Source: Adiantum capillus-veneris
Lineage: Eukaryota; Streptophyta; Polypodiopsida; Polypodiales; Pteridaceae
Length of the DNA stretch: 64,000 bases
Assembly: GCA_014529385.2 (NCBI GenBank)
Contig: CM043966.1
Location: forward strand, 98,629,587 to 98,693,586
Direction of reading: 5' to 3'
In this document: positions 46,881 to 58,900 of the stretch, piece after piece
Numbering within the stretch: the first letter of the stretch is position 1
Layout: each line of letters opens with the position of its first letter
The notes under the pieces: model-generated
Told to the model about the DNA's origin: nothing
Databases searched by the model: none
The model's input: only the letters and a program-made list of their open reading frames with translations
Program-made: the position numbers and the translations under genes

Positions 46881-47009
46881 CCCACGTATACAAGTTTCCT
46901 GCTTTTTTTTAATAAAAAAACAGAAAGAAGCCTACTTCCTTCCATAATTTGAGGCTTTATAAGATTAAAAATCTAGGTTTATTTTGATCCTTGCCCCCCA
47001 ACCCCAAAA

Positions 47010-47754
<745 letters not shown>

Positions 47755-48070
47755 TTTTATGAACTCGCCGAGTTACGTGGCACGCGACGTAACTTGCTCA
47801 TCTCAAAAATGCATCCGAAGTAACTTGAGCTTTGCCACGTACATGGCATTTCCAATAAGTAGCACCACGTAACTTGCCGAGTGACGTGGCGTTACCTCTT
47901 GGCAATGCCACATAATTCACCATGGCAAAGCTGACGAGTTGTCGGGTTTGCATGCCACGTAACTCGCCAAATTACATGGCCATGCCACATGGACATATGC
48001 GTGGAAAGACCACATCAATCAGTGAGTTATGTGTCATTACCAAGCATTAACTCGATGAGTTCTAGCTGTG
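47755..48070. promoter_or_regulatory. Cluster of ACGTGGC palindromes
   Basis: Imperfect dyads built on GCCACGTAACT(C/T)G / C(C)GAGTTACGTGGC occur at about 47763-47795, 47850-47900 and 47950-47980, with further single half-sites (ACGTGGC, GCCACGTA). ACGTGGC is the core of the plant ABRE/G-box class bound by bZIP factors. The array may instead be a degenerate simple repeat. The nearest gene-like sequence is the minus-strand PPR block, whose 3' end faces it. Confidence 0.4.
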
Positions 48071-48179
48071 TACCACACGTTGTAATCTCGTGCTTCGGGA
48101 TCAAGGGAAGCTCGACGATTTAGTTGCATCATAGATGTCACGGTTGGGTGCGGACTGTGGGAAGTGGGTACAGTCTATC

Positions 48180-49910
48180 TTGCATACACCCAAGTGTATG
48201 TGGTTTCATGAAAGAGACCCCCATGCTTTGCATCCTTCAAAAATAGCCATAGCTTTTTTGCCCTACCCAAGTTGGTCATATCCCATGATCAGTGCATTCC
48301 AAGAGACGACACCCCGCACATGAAGCTCCTTAAGCACTTTATGTGCTTTATGAAGTGCACCACATTTGGCATACATAACAACCAAGGTAGTTCCAAGCAT
48401 GACATTTTCGTTCAATAATCCCTTACTAGCAATATCATTGTAAATTCTTTTGCCCATATCAGCAAGTGCAAGTGTGCATGATTGCATTTGGCCCGTTTCT
48501 TTAAGATGCAAATATATGTGATTGCATTGGAGAGACACCCTCACTTTGCATCCACCAAAAATAGCCCTGATCTTCTTGGCCTTGCCCAAGTTGGGCATAT
48601 GCCGCAATCACTGCATTCTAAGAGACCACATCCCACACATGAGGATCTTCAAGAACTTTCTTTTCTTTATGAAGTGCACCAAATTTGGCATACATGTCGA
48701 CCAAGAGAGATGACATTTTCCTTCAACAACCCTTAAGACTAACAATATCATCATGACTTATTTTGCCCATATAAACAACTACAAAAGTATGTGATTGCAT
48801 TTTTCCCTTGCCTTCCAGATTCAAACATATGTGATTGCATTGTAGAGACACCCTTGCTTTGTATCCACCAAAAATAGCGCATAGCTTCTTGTCCCTACCC
48901 AAGTTGGGCATATCTCATAATGAGTGCAATCTAAGAAATGGCATCCCCACAGGAAGCTCTCAAGCACTTTCTATGCTTTATGAAGTGCACCACATTTGGC
49001 ATACACGTTGACCAAGGCATTGTCAAGAATGGTGTTTTCTTTCAACAACCCCTGACTAACAATATCATTGTGAATTATTTTTGCCATATCAACATCTTGT
49101 TTAATGCCACATGCCATCAAGGTGCAAGTGTAGTTGATTGTATTTGGAGAGATGCCCTCTCTCTACATCTACTGAAAATAGCCCAGACCTTCTTGAGCCT
49201 AAGATTGACCCTGGTGGACATATCCTGCAGTCAATACACTCCATGAGACAACATCTCGGATATGAATCTCATCAAACACTTTTGGTGCTTTATGAAGCGC
49301 ACCACATTTGGCATACATGTCAACCAAGTCAGTAACAAGCACGATCTTTTCTTTCAGCAACCCCTGACTAACAATCTTATCATGAATTATTTTTCCCATA
49401 TCACTAGGGGAAAGTGCACATGGTTGCATTTTTCTCTTGCCTTCAAGGTGCAAGCATATGTGATTGCATCGGGGAGAGACACACTTGTTTCCTATCTACC
49501 AAATATGCCCAGAGCTTCTTGGCCCTATGCAAGTTGGGTATATCCAACAATAAGTGCATTCCAAGAGATGACATCCTAGGTATGAAGCTCCTCAAGCACT
49601 TTCTATGCTTTATGAAGTGCACCACATTTGGCATACACATCGACTAAGGCATTGCCAAGCACGGAGTTTTCTTTAAACAACATCTGACTAGCATTATCAC
49701 CGCAGATTCTTTTGTCCATATTAACATCTTGTGCAATGCCACATGCCATCAAGGTGCAACTATAGGTGATTGCATTTGGAGAGATTCCCCCTCTCTGTAT
49801 TTGTTGAAAACAGCCCAGAGCTTTGTGATCACGATCTTGCTCGACATACCTTGCAATCAATGCACTCCATGAGACAACATTACGGATAGGAAACTCTTTG
49901 AGGACCTATT
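48180..49910 (-). pseudogene. PLS-type PPR protein pseudogene, five tandem triplets
   Basis: PPR proteins are organelle-targeted RNA-binding proteins. On the minus strand, five units of ~310-320 bp repeat, marked by the complement of YAKCGALHKA at about 49630, 49310, 48998, 48688 and 48370. The best unit (49860-49603) reads ALGCFQQIQRGGISPNAITY, LVDVYAKCGALHKA, then DVVSW motifs in the adjoining frame. Another (48607-48263) ends VLKELHVRGVVSWNALIMGY. Each triplet is about 105 residues, fitting P-L-S organisation. Frames shift between and inside units, and no start, E or DYW domain is seen. Closest in style to fern/lycophyte PPR families, from general knowledge. Confidence 0.8.
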
Positions 49911-50377
49911 AGCACATTCTTTAAGTGAGATCACCAAAGAAGGACTTATTTTGGTCCCCTCCGTGTTTGCATGTTTAGTAGATATTGTTTCTTTCTTGGT
50001 GTTGCTTTGTGCTCACAAAACCATTGTGTAGCGGATATCGTTGCTTTGTCCATGTTTGCTTGTGTAGTAGATATTGCTACTTTTTTAGCATTGCTTTGTA
50101 TTAAAAGAAGCATTGGTGCTTAGAGAGAGTACATCGAATGCTATATGACACCCACAAACCTGCTCTAGAATACACAGTTGGTGGCCCCTCTAGTGTCACT
50201 CGAGGACGAGAGAAGCCCACATTGGGCATTGCTAGAAAATAGTCCTCAAAATGGTGATTTGCACCCTATGGGTGATGGGCCTCGGCCTCTTGCATTCAAC
50301 TTCCTCTACTCTAAAAACTACTCGTTCCAGGAGCCTTGCAAAGTTGCAGGCCCCAATTTTTTTCGTTTTTCTCTGTC

Positions 50378-50412
<35 letters not shown>

Positions 50413-50517
50413 AACTTGCTATTCTTGCTCTCTCCCAGGGCACACTCGTCAGATGATGAAGAGGGAGACATGTGTCTAGGGGACAAAGTCCCTCCCCCTT
50501 TTATGTATAGTATAGAT
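49911..50517. repeat. PPR-flanking duplication, copy A
   Basis: Diverged direct copy of 52082-52840. Shared landmarks are CATGTTTGCTTGTGTAGTAGATATTG, GGTGCTTAGAGAGAG, CTTGCTCTAGAATAC, GGGCATCATTGGAAAATAG-type sequence, a (CT)n tract (50385-50412) and AACTTG(C/T)T(A/G)TTCTTGCT. In minus-strand sense it lies just upstream of the PPR block, so it may be the PPR gene's 5' flank. An unoccupied TTAA target (49921-49924) lies at its left edge. Confidence 0.65.
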
Positions 50518-50765
50518 TTCAACAACCCCTAACTATCAATATCATCTTAAATTCTTTTGCCCATATCAGCATCTTGTGAAATGCCACATGCCATCATGGT
50601 GCAAGTGTTGGTGATTGCATTTGGAGAGATGCCCTCTCTCCGCATCTGCTAAAAAATAGCCCAAAGCTTCTTGACCTTCATCTTGTTGGGCATATCCTAC
50701 AATCAATGCACTCCACAAGACAATATTGTAGAAAGGAATGTTGTTAAGGGCCTCTTAGCATAGTC
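50518..50765 (-). pseudogene. Second PPR fragment
   Basis: It resembles 49680-49900 on the minus strand (complement includes the HMACGI.. and SPNAIT-type stretches). It represents part of one PPR triplet, with its own flank B beyond it. It is therefore a truncated tandem copy of the PPR locus. Confidence 0.6.
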
Positions 50766-50766
50766 G

Positions 50767-52081
50767 TTAACACTAGTGTGGTAACCTAACAAGACATAGA
50801 AGTTTCCTTTTAGGGTTTTGGAAAAATTTCCAAACCCATAGTAGATCCACTCATTTTGGAAAATCCTTTCATGAGCTTATATGTCAAGGACTACATATGG
50901 AAAAAATGAGAAACTTGTAAAATTTCTCATCTCTTGGTCACAACAAGCCTCCAAAGTTGATGGATCAACAATCATATTTTATGGTTGATTTCATATAAAT
51001 GAGACTAGGGATTTTTGTAGGACATGAGATAAAATTCCTTTTTAACTTCAATGGGTTGGTGATGAAAACATATAGATATAGTTGCTTTTGACTCACTTTT
51101 TTTTAAGCAAAAAAAAAAGTTACAAAAAAGTTACATTTTTGCCGTTATGCATACCTATCATCGAAGTTTCTATAGTCACGCTCAATAGAGATACTAGATA
51201 CATGTTTTCTTAGTTTCATTTGGGCCTTTGGACTCAAAAGGAACCTTGGATCATGTCAAAAGAATAATAAATCTCTTACCAAGTGGAACCTTAGGGACAA
51301 TGATGAAGTGCTAAATACAACAAACATAGAAAAAATTGGGTTTAGCATTATGACCTTTAGAATTCCATCAAAATTACTCAATATCTAGCCAAACTTTTAG
51401 TTTATCATTAGATATGGTTACTACCTAAAAAATAGTCATAATTGACCTAAGAAACTAGCAATGTTGAAAAAGCTATACTTGCTACACTAGAATGTCTCAT
51501 ATTCTTTTGCAAGTGAAAAAGTTAACCATCATCATTTATTATGAAATATAGGGTATTAGGTGCCCCAAAACTCAAGGAAAATTAGTTTTATGTTACACAT
51601 GCCACTTAAACAGTCAAAATTGCACTTGGATATCAAGAAAGCCACCAAAAAAATCATAAAAAGGGCTAAATTTGCCCAAAAAATAGGATTAGGTCATTAA
51701 TGTAATTTGGTCATAACTTTCAACTTTAACACTTAATTCTCCTAGGAAGCATCAAAACATGTTGAGAACTACTAAGGCTAATCCTCTATCAATATAGCCC
51801 TCAAAAACATGAATTTTTAGAGTGGTATAGCTGCAAACCTTTGGAAAAAAAAGCCAAAAATAGGACTCGTTTATTCACACAGTTTAGGTTCACAAATGTT
51901 GTGCAAGAGTAAGACTAACCGTGATATCAATATTTCAAAAAAATGTAAAGTTTTCTTCAGCTCATAAGGCAGCTTTGTGGATATATAGCACCTAGAAAAT
52001 CATTTTCAAACTCTTCAAATAATTTAAACAAAATGTCACTTAACAGGACATAGAAGTGTCATGTTACCAGTCTAGTGTTAA
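50767..52081. mobile_element. TTAA-flanked non-coding TIR element (1307 bp)
   Basis: CACTAGTGTGGTAAC (50771-50785) and GTTACCAGTCTAGTG (52063-52077) form inverted termini differing at two positions. TTAA flanks both sides (50767-50770 and 52078-52081). The paralogous flank A has a single TTAA at the same place (49921-49924), within (C)TTAAGTGAG, which is the empty site. An ACATAGAAGT word follows each terminus in inner sequence (50794 and 52049). The interior is AT-rich without any frame over 60 codons. The TTAA duplication is the hallmark of the piggyBac superfamily. The CACTAG start would also suit other groups. Confidence 0.7.
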
Positions 52082-52610
52082 GTGAGCTGACACAAGAACG
52101 GATTATTCTCTTCCCCACCATGTTTGCTTGTGTAGTGGATATTGTAGCTTTCTTGGCATTGTCTTGTGTTTAGAAAACCAAGTGTAGAAGATAGTATTGC
52201 TTTGTCCATGTTTTCTTATGTAGAAAATATTTCTAATTTCTTAGAACTTCTTTGTATTAACAAAACCATTGGTGCTTAGAGAGAGTGCATGGTACCACTA
52301 CCCAGCATCACAAAACTTGATTTTTTAGAACTTCTCTCTATTAACAAAAACATTGGTTCTTAGAGAGAGCCCATGGTACCACTATCAAGCATCCCAAAAC
52401 TTGCTCTAGAATACAAAGTTAAAAGTACCTATAGGTTAGCTCATGGCCAAGATAGAGCCCAGATCGGGCATCATTGGAAAATAGCCCTCAGAAGGGCAAT
52501 CTACACCAGCACATGGGAGTTTGGTCTTAAGCTCTTACATGCAACCACCTTTGTGTTCAAAACCAAGACTCTCTTGGTGCAAGAGCCCCATAGGCCCCAA
52601 ACTTTACCAT

Positions 52611-52678
<68 letters not shown>

Positions 52679-52840
52679 ACTTGTTGTTCTTGCTTTCTCC
52701 TTGTTTGTTTAGGGTACACCCAACAAATGAAGCATAGGGAGACACATGTACAAGGGGGGAGGAGGGGGGAAATCCCTGGCCATATAAAAGCATCAAATTG
52801 TAGGCCATAGATGATGCATGTCCCAAGAATCATTAATGTA
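52082..52840. repeat. PPR-flanking duplication, copy B
   Basis: Copy of 49911-50517, here with an extra internal tandem duplication of ~75 bp (52247-52320 and 52327-52398, sharing CTTAGAGAGAG(T/C)(G/C)CATGGTACC). The CT tract is expanded to ~60 bp (52615-52675). Confidence 0.65.
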
Positions 52841-53375
52841 TGTGTAATGTAGTTTTCCTATCCTCCACAACTTTAGAGGGACGCAAACCCTCTGCAACCA
52901 AAACAAAAACTAGACCTTTTTTAGCTTCTTTCAAGCCCACTACCCAAATAAACAATAGGTTATCCCAACAACCTTGGAAGCCCATACTGCAAAAGATTGA
53001 ATTTCAACTTCCCTTTGAGGAGGAGGAAAAATAAATCAAACATTATTTGACCCACACCATGACCAACTCCCCATAGTTCTCCATGGCACTCTCTACTTTT
53101 GCTCTTCCTATGTATAATGGGGCAAGTGCAACAAGATGATCTAGCCTCGTCAATGTATGGAGACATTCATTCATATTCAAACCTATCCATGTACTTTTAA
53201 TCTTCGCAAAGCCACTATGACACTTTCTTCAATGCCCAAGTTAGCTAGTGCAAGAAGCTCAAGGTTGAAAAATATAGCAAGGCCAATAAGGAGAAGAGTT
53301 GCATGTTGTGCAGCCTTGGATTTCAAAAAGAAATAAAAAACCAATGTGAGTGCTCATCTGAGACCCAAGAGAGAT

Positions 53376-53376
<1 letters not shown>
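52841..53376. other. No supported gene
   Basis: Short frames only. I see no domain, repeat boundary or regulatory pattern. Confidence 0.5.

Positions 53377-53443
<67 letters not shown>
53377..53443. repeat. (CT)n tract at left edge of gypsy-2
   Basis: About 67 bp of CT ending at the outer LTR boundary. The element's other outer boundary also meets a CT tract (62821-62871), so the element interrupts one microsatellite. Confidence 0.95.
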
Positions 53444-53449
<6 letters not shown>

Positions 53450-54368
53450 GGGTTCCATCGTTGCAATAGCTCCAATGATCAACAAAATTGTCAATACGGA
53501 GGGATGAGCTACCCGGCTAGGGCATGAAAACACTCACACAATTATTGAGCTAATCATGCCAACACAAATGGTTAACTCTATGAGGTGAGTTTCTCGGCCT
53601 ATGGAGGAGATAAGACGCAATGGAGGGCAATCTCCACATCCACTTCTCTTCACCTCCAATCAACTCAATCACACACACTATGATTGCAAGATGCACACAA
53701 AACTAATCCTACCATGCAACAAACTAATCACAAGCACACACACACATAGATCTATTGAGCGCCACACTCCAATCAAACCTACATGCACACACAAGCAAAA
53801 GAGGACAATCACACAAGATTAGAGAGGGATCAACCACTAATTAGTTAAGATCTAGTTAATATAAGCATCATAGGCAATCGTAAGAAGCATGAGGGAGGCA
53901 TAGTGAAAGAGAATGAATCATTGATTAGTGTTAATCAAGTCTCACGAGCAAGGAGAAGCTCAAGGACTCCATAGGCACACACCTCAAGATCTCTCACCAA
54001 AGAGTGCTCTCAAGTATTGAGCTTGAGAACCCCTAATTTCTTTTACACATTGCCTTATGTACCTAGGGTAAAAATATGCAATGTCCGGGCGCCCAAGGCC
54101 TTTAGGGCTCCACCACTTAGTGAATCTGCTACCTAGGCACACTAATTAACCTGTTCTTTACAGCTTGGAACTCCCATTGAGCCTGCAACACATTAAAATA
54201 TTACAATGGCTTGAAATAAGTCCGGAATTTACAATACGTGACCATTTTGGAAAAATATGAAAAATGTGTAACTCCACTCTTTACTTCTTTTTGTATTCAT
54301 CCTCGATGTGCATCCGTATGTCTTCGGTCTTTAACATCTTTTGTTAACTAACATTGACTTACTTAACA
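53444..54368 (-). repeat. gypsy-2 3' LTR
   Basis: In minus sense it starts TGTTAAGTAAGTC and ends GGAACCCCCAAGA; the expected terminal CA is now GA next to the CT tract. It matches 61912-62820 throughout (for example TTGTCAATAC(G/A)GAGGGATG and AACCCCTAATTTCTTTTACA). Confidence 0.9.
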
Positions 54369-54381
54369 TTCCCCCCTTCGA
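54369..54381 (-). other. gypsy-2 polypurine tract
   Basis: The complement reads CGAAGGGGGGAA directly before the TGTTAAG start of the 3' LTR. It is the plus-strand primer site for reverse transcription. Confidence 0.75.
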
Positions 54382-54894
54382 TTTTAGTGCCCGTCATTGG
54401 GCACTATTTAAAAGTGTCCGCGAAGGCTGTGGAAGGTTTTTGATTGTTTTTTGATGGGCTGATCGTCTTCATTTTTTGTTGGATTTGTTGATGAGGTTCA
54501 ATTTGCTGCAGCATCTTCATTGGTTCAAATATGTTTGATGTGAGAAATGATGTTGCAATTGTCATAATAATCAATATCTAATTCTCCTAAATGATTTTCT
54601 CATGTTAAACTGATCATTTAATATGGGGAAGTGCCAGGGGAGAAAAAGCTAGAATATTGGTTAAGCTAGCAAACCGGCCACAATAGGGATCCAAAGGAAG
54701 GAAAATAGGGATCCAAAGGGGGGGCCATCTGCAAAAGATCCATGTGCAAAAATGGGCTAAAAAGACCCTAAGGTTTGACCCATTAAGACTTCCAAAATTC
54801 TAAGGTTCCAAAATTCAAAGGTTGTGTCCAAAGGTCAACCATAGGGGAATTGGATGCTTTGTGTGTGTCCAAAAAAGTCTTTACACATCCCTAC

Positions 54895-55480
54895 TTAGGA
54901 GGGGGCAATCCTTGCTTGTAGGGGATGAGAGAGAAAGTCACACACACACACACAAGCTCCCTTTACACAAAGGGAATGAGGGACACATGTCAGCTCCCTA
55001 GCCCAGATGCCCACAAGGTGTACCCAATTTCTATTGGATGGCCTTGGAGGTGGACCAATGAGAAGTGATGCTATCCATCCCATGTGTTTGTTTTTCTGTG
55101 TTGATTTACTATCTTTAATACAAACCGGATCATTGACTTTGACTAAACTGCTCGTAACAAACACTTGCTTGACTATCTTTTCCTTTCTTGAGTACTTGGG
55201 CTGAAATATCTTTGCTTTTTTGGGTGTCTCCTTAGAGGTTTTAGTTGGGTCAGCAATTGACTTGAAGTTTTGAAATCCTAACTTACTTGAAGAAGCTGAT
55301 CCATGAGGGTTGTTTGATGTAGAGGCATATTCTGTCACACCTTCTTTGCTAATCGGTGGAGGGTCCACTTTAGCTTTACCTTTTTTGCAAGATTTGTCTT
55401 CAATTTTTGTGACTTTTGTAGCTCTGAATCTAGCATTAATGGTACCTGTAAATGTGTTGTTGGCTACCTCTTGTAAAAGA
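54895..55480 (-). pseudogene. gypsy-2 terminal coding segment, basic
   Basis: The frame is open from about 55480 to 54895 and contains VTKIEDKSCKKGKAKVDPPP, SSSKLGFQNFKSIADPTKTS and YSRKEKIVKQVF: lysine- and serine-rich, probably disordered. It follows the protease-like stretch after one frameshift and ends 510 bp before the polypurine tract. No enzyme domain is visible. The last ~40 codons run over a (CA)n tract and may not be native protein. Confidence 0.4.
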
Positions 55481-55489
55481 GAGTATTAG

Positions 55490-56317
55490 CATTTTATCTT
55501 CTTTGTAGGCTTTGTGTTGGTCTAACCATTGATGTCCAAGGATGACATCTGCAAGCATTTCCTTTGAAGGCTTTACCTAAAACTTTACTTGCTCTTCATG
55601 ATTTTGGATGCTAAGGGTAGCAACCATTTCTTTTTGACTTGTAGCCTTACTCATGATTTTCCTGTTATCTGGCTTGTCTTGAGTAATCTCTAGAATGCTC
55701 TGGATGTTTTCTGCAACCATATTGCACTTTGCTTCTTTATCCAATAGAGCATTGCATCTGACACTTTCTCCTTTTGTACTGGTGAGAACTATAGATATTC
55801 TCATTGTTGGCTCTATTGAATATTTTTCTCTTGCTCTTGCCATGGTCTCATCTTGATTTAGCTGTATCTTTATGGAAGGTGGCTTGAGACTCTGTTTTCC
55901 AATCTGATTTACATCAGCTAATTTAGTTGGCAATGTTAGGACTTCTATTGCTTCTTGGTTGTCTGCAACGTTGTTCTTCTTTACTTCTGGCTTTGGTGGC
56001 ATTCTCTGCTCAATAGCTATCGTGGTTGCTCTTTGTTATATTTGATCTGCACTTGCTATTGCTTGCTTTGCTTTAAGCTCTTTTAAAGTTCCGTTTGATG
56101 GAGATGAATCATCTTCAATAAGAGTTTCTTTGATATTAATATCCATTTTAACTGTGCTTGAGGACCTTGTGCTATAATCCACCGGTGACCAGTCTTGGTC
56201 TTCATTCTTTGTTATCTTTGAAGATTGCATCTTTATTGAACTCTGTATCTCTAGGACCTTTTGGGCCATTGGCATTCCCATTATAATGTCGTCTGGCATA
56301 TCTTTTACTGTGATCAC
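55490..56317 (-). pseudogene. gypsy-2 aspartic-protease-like segment
   Basis: Two frames, 56317-56036 and 56002-55577, continue the polyprotein. The second contains MRISIVLTSTKGESVRCNAL followed by LLDKEAKCNMVAENI, which fits a retropepsin active site with DTGA decayed to DKEA. About 80 codons later comes ADVILGHQWLDQH, which fits the conserved ILG..WL end of such proteases, past one stop. The inferred role is cutting the gag-like protein. The active-site change argues it is inactive now. Confidence 0.55.
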
Positions 56318-56346
56318 ATGGAATTGGGCTATGATGATCTATGAAC

Positions 56347-57870
56347 TTACTTCAATGGGGTGGAGATGATTCCTTCGCATTCTTCTTGTTTGTTTCCAAA
56401 TATGCTCACAAATTCATGAGCATCTTCTAGATGTGGTTGGCCACATTTCCAAGTGCAAAAAGACATGAGGTTCTTGTCTAACTCAAAATCTAGCTTTACT
56501 TCACTTGATAGCTTTTCTTCATTTTCACCAACAATGTTGAACTTGATCGTCTTAGGATTCGTGTCTGAATTGACCGCTTTTGTTGTGGCAGCGTCCTTTG
56601 GTTGAGATTCATCTACATTTTCTTTGCTTTGACCACCTGCTTTTATTGATGTTGGCTCCATTGGCTGTAATATTACACATTTTTACAATTGTAGAGCATT
56701 GTCCACCTGCATCTGAGTAGCCTTTGATCTTAATAGATCCACTGTACTTTCTGGTAGAATCTGTCTCTTTGGAGGAGATTTTGGTGGTGACCTTTGTGTA
56801 GCTTTTTGAACTTTATGTTCTTTTGACTTTGACTTTTTTGTCACCTATTCTGGCAGCTTAAGACTTTGCATCATCTTCAGATAGTCTTTGACTTTAGTCT
56901 TACCATCCAGAGGGGTTTGTACAAGGTCATGAACCTGTTGGCATTCATTGCCATCTGCATCTTGATATACATATGTGAGCTTGGTCACGTGTAATTGTTT
57001 GAACACTATTGGATTTCTCGGCTTTTGACTCTGATCTGTGGAGATCAGTTAAAACTTTTGTCCCTAATGGTCTTCATAGAGGTATTTATCTGTAGACTCT
57101 AATGAAATCTGGGTCAATTGGAAACTCCCAACAACCATATGATCTTTCAGTAATTTTTGCTTTGAAGAGGTCTATTGGCTAGAAGCTTTAGGGCTTCTAA
57201 CTGCTGTTGTGGTTCCTGATACATCAGCTGATTTTGATGGATTTGCATCTCCCCCCTTCCTAGGGCGATCACTATTGCCTGCTTCATTGTAAGAGTTCAA
57301 AATTATTTGGCTCTGGTTTAGTCTCATCTTTTGGGGCTGTGAAGGTACACTTTGGGTAGCATTGTTGATGTTTGGCATTTGTAAGCCTTCTGCATAGTTT
57401 CCTATGTATCTTTGTGAAACATGACAAATTATTCCCCAAGTCAAGCTGTAGATAACATTATCTTTGCCTTGATATTGTCTATCCGATGGGTCTCCTGTGA
57501 TATGAGCTTCTATGGTTTCAGGACCTAAGGCATCATAGATGCTAGACTCTCGTCTATATCTACGACTGTTTTGGTCAAAGTATATATTTGTTTGGTCACA
57601 GTATGAAAGTTTGATTTTTGATGGAGGAGAGTTTCGTTTTGAACAGATTTCTTGTTTCACTCGGATAATATCATTTAGCTCTAGAGAGGATGTGCTATAA
57701 TAGATTCTTTCCTTTGAAATGAACCATCCTTTCTGGTCCATCACTGGACGCACTTCTACGAACTGGTATGGGGGTCGTTCAAACACTGGTTGATCCTTTT
57801 TGTACAGTTGCCCTTTTTGGTCTACATAGTGTGCATATGAATTATGGGTGCCATACAAAGCTAACAGCAT
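56347..57870 (-). pseudogene. gypsy-2 gag-like protein, central part
   Basis: The 232-codon frame at 57870-57172 and the 104-codon frame at 56661-56347 are joined by a broken stretch that still reads TKLTYVYQDADGNECQQVHD. A repeated unit of the form (Y)xDxxGxxY is seen: YAHYVDQKGQLY, VMDQKGWFISKERIYY and YFDQNSRRYRR, then IEAHITGDPSDRQYQGKDNV. The last matches GASLIGEPSQRRYKGQDRAI in the preceding segment (58491-58252). The C-terminal third is rich in Q, N, S and P. There is no similarity I can name. In position it replaces gag and lies between a zinc knuckle and a protease. Confidence 0.5.
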
Positions 57871-57903
57871 TATGTTTGATGTGTCCCTTAGACTTGTGAA
57901 TGA

Positions 57904-58889
57904 TTACAAACTTGTGGTAGTGGATGAAAAATCATTTGCAAACCTAACAGTCTTTTCAACATTCGGTGATATCTGGACACCTTGACCAAATTCATGCAGG
58001 AATTTGTTGTTCAAAGAATCAATTTTAAGCTTTTCAGGTGCCAGTGCATCTTTATGCTGATTTTGAACTTGCAGTGTTTTTACTGGTGCTTCTAATGGTA
58101 ATGCAAAATCATCAAATTGCATTAAAAGTGACGAGTTAAATTCACTTACATCGAGATTCGCATTTCCAATTTTCTTTGTACCTTGCTTGGCAGTTGATGT
58201 GTCCTTGTTGTCTTGATTTCTTAGACAATCTTCAAAAAAGTGTCCACCTCTTCATCCACATTCTGAGCAATAAACCATGACTGGTGGTATTTCAGGTGGT
58301 TGTGTCATGTCAAGATCTAGTTGAGAAGTTTCTGCTTCTATGTTGGCCAAGTTTTCGGCATCTTCTTTTAAAACACTAAGCATCAAGCTGTAGATTGCTC
58401 TGTCTTGACCTTTGTACCGTCTTTGGCTTGGTTCTCCAATCAGACTGGCTCCTATGGTTGATCTGTTGGATCTTGCAATTTTGGTTCTCAATTATAGATC
58501 TAACCATTGTAATCCATGTACAATGACCCTGATTGCATATGCACTAAATGTATGTTTTGCTAGCTTGTGTAGATTTTTGGATAACCTCTTGGGTCAATTT
58601 TTTGCACTTCTATCTACACTTCATCTTTGAGCTTGCCATACCTGGCTCCACTAAAGTCTGTGAACATTTGGGAGTTCTCTGAATCTGGTGTTACCCTGAT
58701 CAATAGGATCTTGGCTCCTGTGCTTTTATTGCTCATAAGATACATGTGACCTTCGGAATCTGTGCACAAGACTTTATCTCCATTGTAGCCATAAAGCTGC
58801 AAAATTTGCTCTGTCGTAGTTGTGCCTGTGTTGTCACTGCTACTAGCTTGCTTTGTTGTACTTGAACTCTCGGCTCGGTTTGAGTCCAT
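57904..58889 (-). pseudogene. gypsy-2 gag-like protein, N-terminal part with CCHC-like knuckle
   Basis: The start ATG is at 58889, 11 nt after a predicted splice acceptor: MDSNRAESSSTTKQASSSDN, a Ser/Thr-rich head, then LCTDSEGHMYLMSNKS, one more DxxGxxY-type unit. Past a frame break, 58491-58252 carries GASLIGEPSQRRYKGQDRAI and ends YCSECG. A stop and RGGHFFEDC follow, a zinc-knuckle-like CX2CX5HX4C (canonical spacing has X4). The frame 58122-57904 continues with FDDFALPLEAPVKTLQVQNQ. This is a gag-like RNA-binding protein by context; the fold is unknown. Confidence 0.5.
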
Positions 58890-58900
58890 GTTGGATGGTT

